Shown piece by piece: positions 25,814-34,751 of a stretch of DNA of 64,000 nt. Source of the stretch: UWMA-0277 sp965183885 (GTDB lineage: Bacteria; Bacteroidota; Bacteroidia; Flavobacteriales; BACL11); NCBI GenBank assembly GCA_965183885.1, contig OZ238992.1, positions 1 through 64,000 of the forward strand, read 5' to 3'. Each line of letters opens with the position of its first letter. Position 1 is the first letter of the stretch. The notes below the pieces were generated by a model. That model worked only from the letters and a program-made list of their open reading frames with translations. It ran no database searches and was not told the origin of the DNA. The position numbers and the translations under genes were made by a program.

Positions 25814-27906
25814 TTTTCTATGATTTCAAACTCAGTTCTTCTATTAGCTGCTCTTCCTTCAGAGGTCTTATTGGTATCAACAGGCTTCTCTTGCCCATAC
25901 CCTTTTGCGGATAACCTTTGCTTAGCAATACCTTTTGAAAGTAGGTAACTCACTACAGCATCAGCACGTTTTTGAGAAAGCGTTTGATTAAAAGACTCAT
26001 TTCCAATATTATCAGTATGTCCTGAAATTTCAATTTTTAAGGAAGACACATCATTTAATAAATTAACTAATCTCCCTAGCTCAGCATAAGAATCAGCCAT
26101 TACCTCCCACTTTCCTGTATTAAAAAATACATTCCTAAGCGCTATGTTACTTCCAACTTTAATATTCTTTAACTCAATATTTTTAGTAACACTATTAAAG
26201 CCATCATCTTTTGGCAAATCAAAATTCTCTGAATGAAAAAGATATCCATCAGCAGCTACTGAAATTCCATAATTAGCTCCTGCAGGCAATGACAATAAAA
26301 ACTTACCAGTAGCACTATTAGAAACAAAGGAGGTATACTCCTTCCCTGTTTTATTTATTGTAATTACAATATCAGCAGCTATCGGCTTTTTAGTAATTGC
26401 ATCCATCACTTTACCCTTAAATACTGTCAATGATTTTTCTTCAACCGTAATTGGTTCTGCAATGGCATTATCACTTATCGGGCTTGCAATACTAGCCATA
26501 AGTTGATCCTGGAAGTCTGAATTCATTGGCTTATCAACTCCCCAATAAGTTACTTTATAAATATCTAATCCTCCTTTACCTCCTGCTCTATTTGAAGCAA
26601 TAAAAGCATACCTTCCACTAGCAGTAGCACTATAAAATAAATCATCATACGGGGTGTTAATTGGATACCCTAAATTAATAGGCTCTCCCCAATGCCCTAA
26701 ATCATCAACATAAGAAACAAAAATATCATAACCTCCAAGTGTATTATGCCCTTGAGATGAAAAATACATTGTTTTTCCATCAGGGTGAATATACACTGAG
26801 CCTTCTTGAAATTTAGTATTAATTTCATGCCCTGCACTTTGTCCTTTCCCCCAAAGGTTACGCTCTCTATTCATTACTCCAGAGAAGTAAATGTTTTTAT
26901 TTCCACTATACCCTCCATCAGTTATATAATACACCTTTACATCTGGCGGATCAAAAGAAGCAAATGTTTCATTTTTGTCAGTATTTCCTCCCCTATTCTT
27001 TTCGCCCATTTTTCTATTTAACTCTCCCCATTTATTTCCAGAAAGTACAGACTGATATACATCAAAGTTTCCATCCTCTTCTTTAAAAACTAATAACCTT
27101 TGTCCATCATAAGAAAGTCCCCCAGAAACATCATCAAGTTCAGTATTCAATTCTGTTAATGAGAATACATCTTTAAACTTTCTTCCTTCAATATTAGAAT
27201 AATAGATATCCTGATCATAAACCCCAATTGAATTTACTGGGTTACCGTTTGCTCTATTTGATGTAAATATTAACAGCTCGCCATCAGCACTTAAACATGG
27301 ACTCCACTCATCAGCCTCAGTATTAATTGACATATTGTCTACCCATATTCTACTACTTTCTGCAAGCACCTTTGCTGCCCCTTTACACTCAGCAATATAT
27401 TTTTTAACAAATACATCGTAAGGTTCTAACACCTTAGCTTTAGCAGTAGTTCTAAACTCTTCAAATGTTTTACCTGCCTGATCATAATTACTATTAAGCT
27501 GTAAAGACATAGCATAAAAAAACATAAAGTCAGAAGGCAAACCAACCTCTAACTCCTTAGCTTTTGCTAGATATGAATATGCATTCTCTTTAGTATTAGT
27601 AAATAATAAACTACTCCCTATTTTATAATTAAGTACTGCATTATTTGGGTTAAGATCTTGTGCTTTTTGATAATAAAATATCGCTTTAGTCAACTCTTTA
27701 CTAGCATCCTGCATAGCAAGTACCTTATCAATTCCTACTTCTCTAATATTATCAGCAATTTTTATATTCTCTTTTGCAGCCTTTAAACCCTCTTTATTTT
27801 CTTTAAAATTAGATCCTTTAAAATCAATATTTTGCCCAAAAGCTAACTGCGTACTACAGCAAACTACAACAATTAGAAGTTTCTTAATTATATTATTCAC
27901 AATCAT
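25810..27906 (-). CDS. PorE-like TPR / PD40 propeller / OmpA envelope protein
   Basis: 698 residues. Signal peptide 1-25 (ending AFGQN), TPR-like helices to about 190, a PD40 (WD40-like) beta-propeller about 200-450 with repeated SxDG and NKNIYFS blades, a carboxypeptidase-regulatory-like beta domain about 490-570, and an OmpA peptidoglycan-binding domain about 585-698 (SGHTDNIGNESFNQTLSQKRA, GYGQEKPVDTNKTSEGRAANRR). This domain order is that of PorE, the T9SS protein of Porphyromonas gingivalis that ties the secretion complex to peptidoglycan. The cleavage site looks like signal peptidase I, whereas PorE is a lipoprotein, so equivalence is not certain. The start overlaps the upstream TPR gene by 14 bp. 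Confidence 0.85.
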   Translation of the reverse strand: MIVNNIIKKLLIVVVCCSTQLAFGQNIDFKGSNFKENKEGLKAAKENIKIADNIREVGIDKVLAMQDASKELTKAIFYYQKAQDLNPNNAVLNYKIGSSLLFTNTKENAYSYLAKAKELEVGLPSDFMFFYAMSLQLNSNYDQAGKTFEEFRTTAKAKVLEPYDVFVKKYIAECKGAAKVLAESSRIWVDNMSINTEADEWSPCLSADGELLIFTSNRANGNPVNSIGVYDQDIYYSNIEGRKFKDVFSLTELNTELDDVSGGLSYDGQRLLVFKEEDGNFDVYQSVLSGNKWGELNRKMGEKNRGGNTDKNETFASFDPPDVKVYYITDGGYSGNKNIYFSGVMNRERNLWGKGQSAGHEINTKFQEGSVYIHPDGKTMYFSSQGHNTLGGYDIFVSYVDDLGHWGEPINLGYPINTPYDDLFYSATASGRYAFIASNRAGGKGGLDIYKVTYWGVDKPMNSDFQDQLMASIASPISDNAIAEPITVEEKSLTVFKGKVMDAITKKPIAADIVITINKTGKEYTSFVSNSATGKFLLSLPAGANYGISVAADGYLFHSENFDLPKDDGFNSVTKNIELKNIKVGSNIALRNVFFNTGKWEVMADSYAELGRLVNLLNDVSSLKIEISGHTDNIGNESFNQTLSQKRADAVVSYLLSKGIAKQRLSAKGYGQEKPVDTNKTSEGRAANRRTEFEIIEN

Positions 27907-28993
27907 TTGCTATATATTTTTTTACCATATTAATTCCTAACTCTTTTGCCTTACTCCAATCCTCACAAGCACCATCTTCATCTCTAATCATTTGTTTTGA
28001 TATTCCTCTATTAAGGTATGCCTTCCCATACAGAGGATCAAACTTAATAGCCAAATCAAAATCAGAAATAGCCTTAGCATATTTTTTAGATTCATGCAAT
28101 AACACTCCTCTATTGTTATAAGCTGGGGCATATTCCGAATCTAAAGCTATAGCTTGCTCAATTAACAATTTAGCTTCAGGATAAGAACCTAATTCCAATA
28201 ATAAACTTCCTTTATTGTTATACGATACAGCATAATTAGCATCTCTTTCAATTGCCAAGTTATAATAATTTAATGCTTTATCTGTATTTTCTTGTTTACG
28301 ATATATACTTGCTAAATTATTATATATAAAAGCTAAATTATGATTTAAAGCTATAGCTGTTAAATAATCTTCTATTGCTTTATCATACTTCTCAAGCATC
28401 CTATAGCAACTTCCTCTATCGTTATATATTCTAGCATCTTTATTTATAAGCAAAGCTGCATTAAACTCATTAATTGCTGCCTCAAATTGATTTTTTAAGA
28501 ATAAAAGCACTCCAATTTCATAAAATGCTTTTGCTTCGGTAGCTTTTAAATCTAAAATACCTCTATAGGTTGCTATAGCAGTATCTTTATTAAAAGAAGA
28601 TTGCAAGCGAGCAACAGCATACAAAGGTTCAAAACTTAAAGAATCTGAATTAAAAACTCTTAAATAATCTGCAATTGCTAACTTATTATTAATACCCTCA
28701 TAACATTTAGCCCTACTTAAATAGGCTAAATTAAAATTAGAATCAATTAAAACAGCTTCAGAAAACTGAGTAATTGCAGCATCAAAATCCTTTTTTTGAA
28801 AAAATTCAAGTCCACTATTATAAGCATCTCTTGATTTTTTTAACACCTCATTATTACTATTTAATTGTAAAATAGAGTCTCTAAAATGGAGCTCCGAATC
28901 GGTTAAACTGGTAGTGTCTGAAGTTTGTGATTTTGCATTAATTCCAAATAAAAACACAAAAAAAACAAACATAATTTGCTTGTACATAATCAT
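27893..28993 (-). CDS. Secreted tetratricopeptide-repeat protein
   Basis: 366 residues with a signal peptide (about 1-22, GINAKSQ). From about 60 to the end it is at least eight TPR units, e.g. AYNSGLEFFQKKDFDAAITQ and IYNDRGSCYRMLEKYDKAIE. TPR arrays bind partner proteins; this one probably works in the periplasm with the PorE-like protein whose gene overlaps its 3' end by 14 bp, implying translational coupling. The start could be Met1 or Met3 of MIM. No enzymatic domain is seen. Confidence 0.88.
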   Translation of the reverse strand: MIMYKQIMFVFFVFLFGINAKSQTSDTTSLTDSELHFRDSILQLNSNNEVLKKSRDAYNSGLEFFQKKDFDAAITQFSEAVLIDSNFNLAYLSRAKCYEGINNKLAIADYLRVFNSDSLSFEPLYAVARLQSSFNKDTAIATYRGILDLKATEAKAFYEIGVLLFLKNQFEAAINEFNAALLINKDARIYNDRGSCYRMLEKYDKAIEDYLTAIALNHNLAFIYNNLASIYRKQENTDKALNYYNLAIERDANYAVSYNNKGSLLLELGSYPEAKLLIEQAIALDSEYAPAYNNRGVLLHESKKYAKAISDFDLAIKFDPLYGKAYLNRGISKQMIRDEDGACEDWSKAKELGINMVKKYIANDCE

Positions 28994-29264
28994 TATTTTA
29001 AACGTTGAAAATACTTAAATTATACCTATAAAAACAAAACAACTTAAAAATAAATATCAACAATTGTTAGTAAAATTAGGTGCTTTTTAAGAAAAAACTA
29101 GTTTTATAAAAGCTAAAGGCTATTACAACCTCAATGCTAAACCTATTATTTAGAAAACAATATACAAATTATTGAATTTAATGACATTAAAACAATTAAC
29201 TGACACCATGTCATGCTTGTTTTTAGTTGATTTCACACCTAATTTCAATACAATTATGTTTTTG

Positions 29265-29272
29265 TAGTTTTG
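29265..29272 (+). promoter_or_regulatory. -7 box of trmD (predicted leaderless)
   Basis: TAGTTTTG ends 4 bp before the trmD ATG, so the transcript should begin at the start codon. A TGACA-CCA-TGTCA inverted repeat (29201-29213) lies upstream, but with N7 spacing and the wrong distance for the FNR-type set. Confidence 0.55.
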
Positions 29273-29276
29273 CAAA

Positions 29277-29951
29277 ATGAGAATTGACATCATCACTTTA
29301 TTTCCTGAATTTTTAAATCATTTTTTTGAATACTCAATTTTAAAGAGAGCTCAAGAAAACAATATTGTAGAAGTTAAAATTCACAACCTTAGAGACTACT
29401 CGAGCAACAAACAAAAAAGCGTTGATGACTATCAATTTGGAGGCGGAGCAGGAATGGTAATGAGCATACAACCTATTGACGATTGTATAAGCAAATTAAA
29501 GTCAGAAAGAAGCTATGATGAAATTATATACTTATCCCCTGACGGCGAAAAACTAAATCAACAAATCTGCAACACACTCTCAACACATAAAAACCTAATA
29601 TTACTTTGCGGACACTACAAAGGAATAGACCAAAGAGTTAGAGATCATATTATTACTAAAGAGATATCAATAGGAGACTACGTTCTTACTGGAGGAGAAG
29701 CAGCAGCAGCCATACTTTCTGATGCTATAATACGTCTAATTCCAGGAGCAATGTCCAATGAAACATCTGCACTTACTGATTCTTTTCAAGATAATTTATT
29801 AGCACCTCCTATTTACACACGCCCATCTAACTACAAGGGTTGGAAAGTTCCAGAAGTGTTATTGTCTGGAAACGAGAGAGTTATAAATGAATGGAGAGAA
29901 GAAGAGGCAATAAAAAGAACTACCAAAAAAAGGCCAGATTTATTTGAATAA
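29277..29951 (+). CDS. trmD: tRNA (guanine-N1)-methyltransferase
   Basis: Methylates G37 of tRNAs using SAM, which prevents frameshifting. 224 residues, full length. MRIDIITLFPEF start, FGGGAGMVM, LCGHYKGIDQRVRDH and the trefoil-knot SAM site ISIGDYVLTGGEAAA with the catalytic Asp in LTDSFQ are all present. It sits before rplS, as in many bacteria, separated by 79 bp. The ATG is only 4 bp past a TAGTTTTG -7 box. Confidence 0.97.
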   Translation: MRIDIITLFPEFLNHFFEYSILKRAQENNIVEVKIHNLRDYSSNKQKSVDDYQFGGGAGMVMSIQPIDDCISKLKSERSYDEIIYLSPDGEKLNQQICNTLSTHKNLILLCGHYKGIDQRVRDHIITKEISIGDYVLTGGEAAAAILSDAIIRLIPGAMSNETSALTDSFQDNLLAPPIYTRPSNYKGWKVPEVLLSGNERVINEWREEEAIKRTTKKRPDLFE

Positions 29952-30030
29952 AATTGTTTGTTTCTTAAAGGAATTAAATAAAAAATATCCTTAATATTGC
30001 AAACCGATTTCGAAACATAATATTAGAACA

Positions 30031-30375
30031 ATGAACATTACAGAAACTATAGCAAAAGAGCTTACTGCTTCTAAAGAACTTCCTACTTTTAAAGCAGGAG
30101 ATAACATTACAGTTTACTACACAATTAAAGAGGGTGATAAACAAAGAACTCAGTTTTTTAAAGGAGATGTAATCCAAAGAAAAGGAAGTGGAGCTACTGA
30201 AACTTTTACAATTAGAAAAATCTCTCACTCAATTGGAGTAGAAAGAATTTTCCCAATCAACTCTCCATTAATTGAGAAGATTGAAGTAAATAAGAAAGGT
30301 AAAGTTAGAAGAGCAAGAATATTCTACTTAAGAGAACTTACTGGTAAGAAAGCAAGAATTAAAGAAGCTAGATAA
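30031..30375 (+). CDS. rplS: 50S ribosomal protein L19
   Basis: 114 residues, normal size. It shows the L19 pattern FKAGDNITVYYTIKEGDK, FFKGDVIQRKGSG, FTIRKISHSIGVERIFPINSP and the basic C-terminus KVRRARIFYLRELTGKKARIKE. It sits at the 30S-50S interface. A strong terminator follows 25 bp after the stop. Confidence 0.98.
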   Translation: MNITETIAKELTASKELPTFKAGDNITVYYTIKEGDKQRTQFFKGDVIQRKGSGATETFTIRKISHSIGVERIFPINSPLIEKIEVNKKGKVRRARIFYLRELTGKKARIKEAR

Positions 30376-30400
30376 TTCTTTTTTACATAATAAAATAAGG

Positions 30401-30424
30401 AATCCTGCAATAGCAGGATTTTTT
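30401..30424 (+). terminator. rplS terminator
   Basis: AATCCTGC / GCAGGATT, 8-bp stem, 4-nt loop, followed by TTTTTAT. It abuts the stop codon of the convergent OmpA-family gene. Confidence 0.9.
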
Positions 30425-32324
30425 ATTGCTTAATAATTTTAAAGGTTGTTCTTCTATTATTAGCCCTACCCTCTTCAGTAGCATTATCGTCAATTGGAAA
30501 CTGCTCTCCATACCCCTTATAAGCAATCCTTTCTCTAGCAACACCACCTGCTATAATTAAATCACAAACTGCTTTTGCTCTATTTTCTGACAATAACTGA
30601 TTATCTTCTGCATCACCAATAGCATCAGTAAAACCATTTATCTCTATATATACATTTGGATTATCATTCAGATAATCAGCAAAATACAACAAGGTACTCC
30701 TAGCAACATTTTTAATCTCAAATGAATTATGATCAAAATGAATATCTTTAAGATTAAAAGATTTATTTACCTCCAAACGGCTTAACTGCACATCTAACTT
30801 TAAGGGAGCATTAAAAGTAGTATCATCTGCAGCAATATAAGTTGAGTTAAATGCATACCCTTCCTTTTTAACACTAAATAATACGTCATCATCCTTACCT
30901 AAGGTTAAAGAAGAAACATAAGCTCCTTTTTCCACCTTTACCAAGGTAACCTCTTTTGTTTTCAAGTTCTTAATTTCAATTTCTGTATCCTCAAGCACCC
31001 TACCTTGATCATCAACCAACTCTCCTTTTAAAAAAAGAACCCTATTAGGCTTTGCAGCATCATATAAAGGGAAATAATAAATATCCCAACCCCCAACACC
31101 TTCTAACTGATTAGAAGCAAAATAAGCCGTATTACCATCAGTACTAACAAACAATGATATTTCATCAGATTCCGTATTAATAGGATAGCCTATATTTTTT
31201 GGCTGCTCCCAATCCCCCAAACTATCTTTTCTGGAATAAAAGATATCAAAACCTCCTAAGGATGGGAAATTGGTAGATGCAAAGAATAATGTTTTTCCAT
31301 CAGTATGTAAATAAGGTGATTTTTCATGCCCATCACTATTAATTACAGGCCCTAAGTTAACAGGAGCAGTCCACTCTCCTTCCACAAAGTTAATTTCATA
31401 CAAATCTATTTTCCCATACCCTCCCTCTCTATCACTAGCAAATATAATTGTTTTCCCATCAGAGGATACACTAGGCTGAGATTCCCAACTATTTGGGTTT
31501 GAAATATTATTTGAGAACTTCTGAACAACCGACCAAGCATCTAACTCCTTATTTACATAATAAATATCACAATTATTATAACCACTCCTATCCCTAATAC
31601 ATTTAGTATAATACAATACTTTATTATCAATAGTGATAGAAGCTCCTCCCTCATTGCTCTCCTTATTAAACGGATCTGGTAAAGCAACTCCTTCCCCAAA
31701 TAAATCACCCTCTCTTGCACTACTTACAAATTCCTCCACACTAGTTTCTGTAATACTTTGTAAGGTCTTTTTTAATGAACGTCTTGTAAAAAAAGTCAAC
31801 TCCTGATCAGGAGAAATTACAGGTAAATATTCATCAAAGTGAGTAGATACGCCCTTCAAGACTATAGGGTTATAAGGAACAGGATTATTAATAATATCAG
31901 CAAGAACTTTTGCTTTCTCATTCAACTCAAAAGCATCAGGGTAATAAGAGAGATTCTTATCTAAGATACTCTTTTTCAAATAAAAATAAGAAGCTACATA
32001 ATCTTTTAAATCAAATGAAATTTCCCCTAAAATATAATAAACCTTTGGGAAATTATCAGGACAATAATCAATTGCCTCTAGCGCTAATTGCTTAGCATTA
32101 TAATAATCCCCCATTAACCAATAAACTTCTGATTTTAAAGCTAGAAACTCAGGAATTAACTTCCTATTACTTAAAACCTCCCTAGCATCATATAACTTTC
32201 GTTCAGCAATATATTTCTGTGCTTTTTTAACAACACGCTTCTGCTTATTTGTAAGAGAACCACAATCCTGCCCCAACACATTATAATGAAAACTAATTAA
32301 AAATATAAAAGCAAGTAATCGCAA
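30423..32324 (-). CDS. Second PorE-like TPR / PD40 propeller / OmpA envelope protein
   Basis: 633 residues. Short signal peptide (about 1-18, NVLGQD), TPR-like helices about 25-150, PD40 propeller about 160-420 (SWESQPSVSSDGKTIIFASD, EISLFVSTDGNTAYFASNQ), regulatory beta domain about 430-510, OmpA domain about 520-633 (INGFTDAIGDAEDNQLLSENR, YGEQFPIDDNATEEGRANNRR). Same layout as the protein at 25810, but the two are clearly diverged. Likely an outer-membrane/periplasmic peptidoglycan anchor of the T9SS or gliding apparatus. It follows the symporter gene by 3 bp and probably shares the aroC transcript. Confidence 0.85.
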   Translation of the reverse strand: MRLLAFIFLISFHYNVLGQDCGSLTNKQKRVVKKAQKYIAERKLYDAREVLSNRKLIPEFLALKSEVYWLMGDYYNAKQLALEAIDYCPDNFPKVYYILGEISFDLKDYVASYFYLKKSILDKNLSYYPDAFELNEKAKVLADIINNPVPYNPIVLKGVSTHFDEYLPVISPDQELTFFTRRSLKKTLQSITETSVEEFVSSAREGDLFGEGVALPDPFNKESNEGGASITIDNKVLYYTKCIRDRSGYNNCDIYYVNKELDAWSVVQKFSNNISNPNSWESQPSVSSDGKTIIFASDREGGYGKIDLYEINFVEGEWTAPVNLGPVINSDGHEKSPYLHTDGKTLFFASTNFPSLGGFDIFYSRKDSLGDWEQPKNIGYPINTESDEISLFVSTDGNTAYFASNQLEGVGGWDIYYFPLYDAAKPNRVLFLKGELVDDQGRVLEDTEIEIKNLKTKEVTLVKVEKGAYVSSLTLGKDDDVLFSVKKEGYAFNSTYIAADDTTFNAPLKLDVQLSRLEVNKSFNLKDIHFDHNSFEIKNVARSTLLYFADYLNDNPNVYIEINGFTDAIGDAEDNQLLSENRAKAVCDLIIAGGVARERIAYKGYGEQFPIDDNATEEGRANNRRTTFKIIKQ

Positions 32325-32327
32325 CTG

Positions 32328-33617
32328 TTAACTCATTAATTCTTCTTCTGTAACTGGTCTTAATTCACCCTCAGTAGCAGCAACTACTGTTGCTACTGTT
32401 GCGTCACCTGTTACATTTACTACGGTACGCACCATATCTAATATTCTATCCACACCAAATATTAAAGCTAAACCCTCAGTAGGAACATTAATAGCTCCTA
32501 GTACAATAACCAACATAACCATTCCTGCACCAGGGACAGCTGCCGCACCAATAGAAGCTAAAGTTGCAGTAAGTACAATAGTCAACTGCTGTGAAATATC
32601 TAACTCTATACCAAAGGCTTGTGCTATAAATACAGCTGCTACTGCTTGATAAAGAGAAGTACCATCCATATTAATAGTTGCACCAAGCGGCAATACAAAT
32701 GAAGAAACTTCTTCCGAAACTCCTAAATGATCCTCACACCTTTCCATAGTTACTGGAAGTGTAGCTGCTGATGACGAAGTAGAAAATGCTAACATCTGTG
32801 CAGGAGAAATTCCCTTAAAGAAATCTAAATACTTCACTTTTGTAAACAACCTTAATATTAAAGGATAAACTAGAATTATCATTAGCAATAAACCTGCGAC
32901 TACCGTAAGGGAATATTTTCCTAAAGCAATAAACAAAGTTGAACTAGCTCCAAAATCAACCACCAAGCCAGCAAGTAAAGCAAAAACTCCATAAGGGGCA
33001 GAAAGCATAATTAAATCTACAATCTGTAAGATAATATCATTTATTCCATTAAAAAACCCTCTAACATGATGTATTTGTTCATCAGGTAGCATTACCATTG
33101 CAATACCAAATAAAATTGCAAAAAATATTATCTGCAACATATTTCGGTTATCACTAGCCGACTCAAAAATATTTGTTGGAATAATATCCACTACAAATTG
33201 TAAAGGTCCTTCTTCTTTTACATTTGCAGCTGCAGCAATTTTTTTACTTGTTCCCTCCTGCGTATTCTCCGACAAAGTAATACTATCTTTATCAAAATCA
33301 GAACCAGGTTTTACTATGTTTACTAAAAACAAACCTATAGTAACTGCTATTACCGTAGAAGTTAAGTAAATAGCAATTGTTTTGCCTCCAATACGAGAAA
33401 GCTTTGAAATATCCGACAAAGAAGCAACGCCTTTAACTAAAGATGCAAAAACCAATGGAACTGCTATTAATTTTAATAAATTTACAAAAACCTTACCCCA
33501 TGGCTTTATCCAATCATTAGTAAAATCAATCCAACCCATATTAGAAGCAATTAGGCCATAAACGACACCTAATACCATTCCAATTATAATTTTCCAGTGT
33601 AATGCTAACTTTCTCAT
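32328..33617 (-). CDS. Dicarboxylate/amino acid:cation symporter (DAACS family)
   Basis: 429 residues with about eight membrane helices and two re-entrant loops. Signature motifs: serine-rich loop AFSTSSSAATLPVT (about 280-293) and INMDGTSLYQ (about 313-322), the GltPh/DctA substrate and sodium sites, plus APYGVFALLAG. It imports glutamate, aspartate or C4-dicarboxylates with sodium or protons; the exact substrate is not clear. It starts 1 bp after the aroC stop and ends 3 bp before a PorE-like gene, so all three probably share a transcript. Confidence 0.92.
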   Translation of the reverse strand: MRKLALHWKIIIGMVLGVVYGLIASNMGWIDFTNDWIKPWGKVFVNLLKLIAVPLVFASLVKGVASLSDISKLSRIGGKTIAIYLTSTVIAVTIGLFLVNIVKPGSDFDKDSITLSENTQEGTSKKIAAAANVKEEGPLQFVVDIIPTNIFESASDNRNMLQIIFFAILFGIAMVMLPDEQIHHVRGFFNGINDIILQIVDLIMLSAPYGVFALLAGLVVDFGASSTLFIALGKYSLTVVAGLLLMIILVYPLILRLFTKVKYLDFFKGISPAQMLAFSTSSSAATLPVTMERCEDHLGVSEEVSSFVLPLGATINMDGTSLYQAVAAVFIAQAFGIELDISQQLTIVLTATLASIGAAAVPGAGMVMLVIVLGAINVPTEGLALIFGVDRILDMVRTVVNVTGDATVATVVAATEGELRPVTEEELMS

Positions 33618-33618
33618 T

Positions 33619-34692
33619 TTATATTCTATTTGCTTTACTTCTTAAATAATGATCAACTAAGATTAATGCCATCATGCTTTCTACAATAGGTACAGCTCTA
33701 GGAACTACACAAGCATCATGCCTTCCCTTTCCTTTTAATTTTATTATATTTCCTAATGAATCAACTGTACTCTGTTCTTTCATAATAGTAGCTACTGGCT
33801 TAAATGCTACTTCACAGTAAATATCATTTCCATTACTTATCCCTCCTTGTATTCCTCCAGAAAAATTAGTTTTTGTAGTTCCTTTAGCATCCAAAATAAC
33901 ATCATTAACCTCACTTCCTTTACTTGAAGAAATATCTATTCCTCCAAAACCATATTTAAACCCATGAACAGCATTTATTGACAACATTCCTTTACCCAAA
34001 TCAGCATGTAATTTATCAAAAACAGGCTCTCCCCATCCTACTGGAACTCCAACAGCAACAGTAGTAATTTCTCCACCAATAGTTTCTCCTTCTTTTTTTA
34101 CCTGCTCAATCTTAGCAATCATCTTATCAGCATACTCACTATCAGGACACCTAACAATATTGCTATCTATTTGTGATAAATCCATATCCTTATGACATGT
34201 ATTCATTTTAATACTTCCAACGGCAGAAACATAAGCCTGAACCTTAACCCCAATTGTATTTAAAATTTGTTGTGCAACAGCACCAGCAACCACCCTACAA
34301 GCAGTTTCACGAGCAGAAGACCTTCCTCCTCCTCTATAATCTCTTATACCATATTTTTCTTGATAAGTAAAATCAGCATGTGAAGGACGAAAAGCATCTT
34401 TAATATCAGAATAATCCTTACTTTTTTGATCTTCATTATTAATGATAAATCCAATAGGAGTTCCTGTAGTTTTCCCATTAAAAATACCTGATAAGAATTG
34501 AACCACATCACTCTCTTTTCTTTGAGTTGTAATTTTAGACTGCCCAGGCTTCCTTCTATCTAATTGTATTTGAATAGCATTAAAATCTAGGGACAACCCT
34601 GAAGGGCAACCATCTATAATACCACCAATAGCCTCACCATGTGATTCACCAAAAGTAGTTAGTTTAAAGATTTTTCCAAAGGAATTTCCCAT
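33619..34692 (-). CDS. aroC: Chorismate synthase
   Basis: FMN-dependent final step of the shikimate pathway, converting EPSP to chorismate. 357 residues from ATG at 34692: MGNSFGKIFKLTTFGESHG, RRKPGQSKITTQRKE, RGGGRSSARETA and GKGRHDACVVPRAVPIVE are typical. A longer frame reaching 34800 is rejected because it would cross the -7 box (TACATTTG, 34705-34698) and run into hutI. The box is 5 bp from this ATG, predicting a leaderless mRNA. Divergent from hutI. Confidence 0.97.
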   Translation of the reverse strand: MGNSFGKIFKLTTFGESHGEAIGGIIDGCPSGLSLDFNAIQIQLDRRKPGQSKITTQRKESDVVQFLSGIFNGKTTGTPIGFIINNEDQKSKDYSDIKDAFRPSHADFTYQEKYGIRDYRGGGRSSARETACRVVAGAVAQQILNTIGVKVQAYVSAVGSIKMNTCHKDMDLSQIDSNIVRCPDSEYADKMIAKIEQVKKEGETIGGEITTVAVGVPVGWGEPVFDKLHADLGKGMLSINAVHGFKYGFGGIDISSSKGSEVNDVILDAKGTTKTNFSGGIQGGISNGNDIYCEVAFKPVATIMKEQSTVDSLGNIIKLKGKGRHDACVVPRAVPIVESMMALILVDHYLRSKANRI

Positions 34693-34697
34693 AGTGG

Positions 34698-34705
34698 CAA
34701 ATGTA
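34698..34705 (-). promoter_or_regulatory. -7 box of aroC (predicted leaderless)
   Basis: TACATTTG on the minus strand, 5 bp before the aroC ATG, within the 59-bp space shared with hutI. Confidence 0.6.
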
Positions 34706-34751
34706 AGGTATTTAGAGTGAATTGTGTATTTTCGCACTATAATAAATAGCC

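Noticed and set aside
29201..29213. TGACA-CCA-TGTCA before trmD as a fifth FNR-type site
   Set aside because: The TGA to TCA spacing is 7 rather than 6, and the site is 58 bp from the -7 box instead of about 30.
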